Shown here one piece after another: positions 17,170 to 19,070 of a stretch of DNA of 19,070 nucleotides; the stretch's first letter is position 1; every line of letters begins with the position of its first letter. This stretch comes from Cyanobacteria bacterium K_DeepCast_35m_m2_023. GTDB lineage: Bacteria; Cyanobacteriota; Cyanobacteriia; PCC-6307; Cyanobiaceae. The DNA is taken from positions 1 through 19,070 of the forward strand of contig VGQR01000006.1 in assembly GCA_016882345.1 (NCBI GenBank). Reading direction: 5' to 3'. The notes under the pieces are model-generated. The model did no database searches, was not told the origin of the DNA, and saw only the letters and a program-made list of their open reading frames with translations. A program made the translations under genes and the position numbers.

Positions 17170-18597
17170 ATGGCTCTGGTCCTACTCCCCGGTCTCAACA
17201 ACCTAATCGAAGACATCAGCGAAGAGAAAAAACTTCCGCCGACAGTTGTTGAAGCAGCACTCCGGGAGGCCCTGCTCAAGGGTTATGAGCGTTATCGCCG
17301 CACCTTGTACCTAGGAATCAGCGAAGACCCGTTCGAAGAAGACTATTTTTCCAACTTTGATGTCGGTCTGGATCTTGAAGAAGAGGGCTATCGCGTCCTG
17401 GCCAGCAAGATCATCGTTGAAGAGGTCGAGAGCGACGATCACCAGATCGCCATCGACGAAGTGCGTCAGGTCGCTGAAGACGCCCAGATCGGCGACACCG
17501 TGGTGCTGGATGTCACCCCTGAAAAGGATGACTTCGGCCGCATGGCCGCTGCGACAACCAAGCAGGTGCTGGCGCAGAAGCTGCGCGATCAACAGCGCCG
17601 CATGATCCAGGAAGAGTTTGCGGATCTGGAAGACCCCGTTCTCACGGCCAGGGTGATCCGCTTTGAGCGTCAGAGCGTGATCATGGCGGTCAGCAGCGGC
17701 CTTGGCCGCCCTGAGGTCGAGGCCGAACTGCCCCGCCGCGATCAGTTGCCAAATGACAACTACCGCGCCAACGCCACCTTCAAGGTGTTTCTCAAGGAGG
17801 TCAGCGAAGTTCCTCGCCGGGGTCCCCAGTTGTTCGTGAGCCGCGCCAATGCCGGCCTGGTGGTTTACCTGTTCGAGAACGAAGTTCCCGAAATTCAGGA
17901 AGGTTCGGTCCGCATTGTTGCCGTAGCGCGCGAAGCCAATCCACCCAGCCGCTCGGTGGGTCCGCGCACCAAGGTGGCGGTCGACAGCGTCGAACGCGAA
18001 GTGGATCCAGTGGGGGCCTGCATCGGCGCCCGCGGCTCGCGCATCCAACAGGTCGTCAACGAACTGCGTGGCGAAAAGATCGACGTGATCCGGTGGTCCC
18101 AGGACCCCGGTCAGTACATCGCCAACTCGCTGAGCCCAGCCCGAGTCGAAATGGTGCGCCTGGTCGACCCCGAAGGGCAGCACGCGCACGTGCTGGTTCC
18201 GCCGGATCAGCTCAGCCTGGCCATCGGGCGCGAGGGTCAGAACGTGCGTCTGGCGGCCCGGCTGACCGGCTGGAAGATCGACATCAAGAACGCCAGCGAC
18301 TACGACCAGCAATCCGAAGACTCCGTGGTGGCGGAGCTGATCGCCCAGCGCCAGGAGGAAGAGGCACTGCAGGCCGAGGCCGAAGCCCGTCTGGCTGCCG
18401 AACAAGCGGCCCGAGCCGAAGAGGACGCCAGGCTGCGCGAGCTGTACCCCCTCCCCGAAGATGACGAGGAGTACGGCGATGAGATGTCCAACGAAGACGA
18501 GGGCGCCGCAACCGCCGCCGAGGCAGGCGACGAGTCCAGCGACGAGACCGTGCCGGCGGCCGACGAGGACACCAGCAGCGAGGACGGGACCCGGTGA
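17170..18597 (+). CDS. nusA: Transcription elongation/termination factor NusA
   Basis: This 475-residue protein binds RNA polymerase and nascent RNA and affects pausing, termination and antitermination. The N-terminal polymerase-binding domain (about 1-145) is followed by an S1 domain (about 150-210) and two KH domains, with loops GARG (286-289) in KH1 and GREG (353-356) in KH2. The E. coli-type C-terminal acidic repeats are absent, as in most bacteria. Instead there is a Glu/Ala-rich helix (about 390-425) and a strongly acidic, low-complexity tail (about 430-475), probably disordered. The ATG at 17170 has no visible Shine-Dalgarno sequence. The stop overlaps the ylxR start (GTGA), implying coupled translation. 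Its neighbours rimP, ylxR and infB form the conserved bacterial operon. Confidence 0.97.
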   Translation: MALVLLPGLNNLIEDISEEKKLPPTVVEAALREALLKGYERYRRTLYLGISEDPFEEDYFSNFDVGLDLEEEGYRVLASKIIVEEVESDDHQIAIDEVRQVAEDAQIGDTVVLDVTPEKDDFGRMAAATTKQVLAQKLRDQQRRMIQEEFADLEDPVLTARVIRFERQSVIMAVSSGLGRPEVEAELPRRDQLPNDNYRANATFKVFLKEVSEVPRRGPQLFVSRANAGLVVYLFENEVPEIQEGSVRIVAVAREANPPSRSVGPRTKVAVDSVEREVDPVGACIGARGSRIQQVVNELRGEKIDVIRWSQDPGQYIANSLSPARVEMVRLVDPEGQHAHVLVPPDQLSLAIGREGQNVRLAARLTGWKIDIKNASDYDQQSEDSVVAELIAQRQEEEALQAEAEARLAAEQAARAEEDARLRELYPLPEDDEEYGDEMSNEDEGAATAAEAGDESSDETVPAADEDTSSEDGTR

Positions 18598-18875
18598 GCG
18601 CCCGCCCCGTACTGCGACGGTGCGTGTCGTGCCGGCAACTGCTGGACCGCAACGAGCTTTGGCGTGTCATTCGCCTCGCCAACGGCGGTGGGGTCCAGCT
18701 CGACAGGGGCGAGGGCCGTTCGGCCTACCTCTGCCCCTCAACCACTTGCCTGGACGACGCCAAGCGCCGCAAGCGGCTGCAGCGTGCTCTGCGCTGTCAA
18801 GTTGCGGATTCCATCCTCAACTGCCTGGAAACCAGGCTGCACGGCAACGGGGATGCCTGCTCTGAGGCAAGATGA
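18594..18875 (+). CDS. rnpM: YlxR/RnpM family RNA-binding protein (DUF448)
   Basis: This 93-residue basic protein matches the YlxR family. It has RRCVSCRQ at the N terminus (C10, C13), a GRSAYLCPSTTC segment (C47, C52) and the basic helix AKRRKRLQRAL. In Bacillus subtilis the family member (RnpM) binds and modulates RNase P, and other members are described as nucleoid-associated regulators. The start is a GTG at 18594 that overlaps the nusA stop by four bases, so it is likely coupled to nusA. The position between nusA and infB is the standard one. The C-terminal 25 residues (after RALRCQVADS) are lineage-specific, with two further Cys. Confidence 0.93.
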   Translation: MSARPVLRRCVSCRQLLDRNELWRVIRLANGGGVQLDRGEGRSAYLCPSTTCLDDAKRRKRLQRALRCQVADSILNCLETRLHGNGDACSEAR

Positions 18876-18956
18876 AGAGTGGCCGCAGAGTGTGCGCGGC
18901 CCGGTAAGCCCGAGGGCCCCCTTGCGAGCCCCAGGCCCCGCCCATCGGAGACCTGA
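18876..18956 (+). promoter_or_regulatory. Structured, GC-rich leader before infB
   Basis: This 81-base gap holds a perfect 6-bp hairpin, GGCCGC (18881-18886) with GCGGCC (18896-18901) around 9 bases, starting five bases after the ylxR stop. A second possible stem pairs GGGCC (18914-18918) with GGCCC (18934-18938) across a 15-base loop. Neither is followed by a T tract, so simple terminators are unlikely. The second stem ends shortly before the infB ribosome binding site and could affect its access. Confidence 0.4.
18947..18950 (+). promoter_or_regulatory. Ribosome binding site of infB
   Basis: GGAG lies six bases before the ATG at 18957. It is one of the few clear Shine-Dalgarno sequences in this window and fixes the infB start. 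Confidence 0.6.
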
Positions 18957-19070
18957 ATGACCAGCAGCGGCAAAGTGAGAATTTATGAGTTGTCCCGGGA
19001 CTTGGGCCTGGACAACAAGGACGTGCTCGACGCTGCCGAAAAACTCGGGGTCGCCGCCAAGAGCCACAGC
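18957..19070 (+). CDS. infB: Translation initiation factor IF-2, N-terminal fragment
   Basis: The first 38 residues run off the right edge of the window. They start [20 protein letters not shown] and continue through [12 protein letters not shown], the classic IF2 N-terminal motif (KVRVYELAKEL...DLL..LG type). IF-2 is the GTPase that places initiator tRNA on the 30S subunit; its GTPase core lies outside the window. The ATG is supported by a GGAG six bases upstream. It is the last visible gene of the rimP-nusA-ylxR-infB operon. No long Pro/Gly-rich linker, common in cyanobacterial IF-2, is reached yet. Confidence 0.95.
   Translation, partial: MTSSGKVRIYELSRDLGLDNKDVLDAAEKLGVAAKSHS

Noticed and set aside
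17311..18405. 364-residue open frame on the - strand opposite nusA
   Set aside because: It is fully antisense to nusA, with no motif and no start context of its own.

Overview
The window is a stretch of cyanobacterial core genome, most likely from a marine Synechococcus-type picocyanobacterium. Four things point there. RNA polymerase beta-prime is split into rpoC1 and rpoC2. RpoC2 carries a very long insertion after its trigger loop. A one-helix high-light-inducible (Hli) protein gene is present. The sequence is GC-rich (near 60 % by eye) and tightly packed, and I found only one copy of the HIP1 octamer GCGATCGC (13289-13296), whereas many freshwater cyanobacteria have HIP1 at high density. 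The genus is an inference. No tRNA, rRNA, insertion sequence, CRISPR array, prophage or defence genes were seen, and no gap without a gene exceeds about 210 bases.

Layout. Bases 2-142 hold the 3' end of a membrane transporter on the + strand. From 12202 down to 154 on the - strand runs one long array: rpsT (S20), tatD, rpoB, rpoC1, rpoC2, a 55-residue hli gene, and rlmN. The last three genes overlap at their ends. This array joins a ribosomal protein, a TatD nuclease, the catalytic core of RNA polymerase, a photoprotection protein and the 23S rRNA/tRNA m2A methyltransferase. hisD (histidine biosynthesis) stands alone on the + strand at 12307-13617, divergent from rpsT. It converges on a second - strand group: a CpdA-like metallophosphoesterase, an exported HtrA/Deg serine protease and rpiA (ribose-5-phosphate isomerase).

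From 16384 to the right edge on the + strand lies a transcription-translation operon: a 95-residue cysteine-containing protein of unknown function, rimP, nusA, ylxR/rnpM and the start of infB. ATGA and GTGA overlaps link the unknown gene to rimP and nusA to ylxR.

Most of the window is conserved housekeeping sequence, and I see no clear undescribed system. The points most worth a second look are the small unknown gene heading the rimP-nusA-infB operon, the hli gene tucked into the end of rpoC2, the ambiguous rlmN start next to an eight-base C tract, the structured leaders of rpoB and infB, and a 12-bp direct repeat spanning the rimP stop codon.
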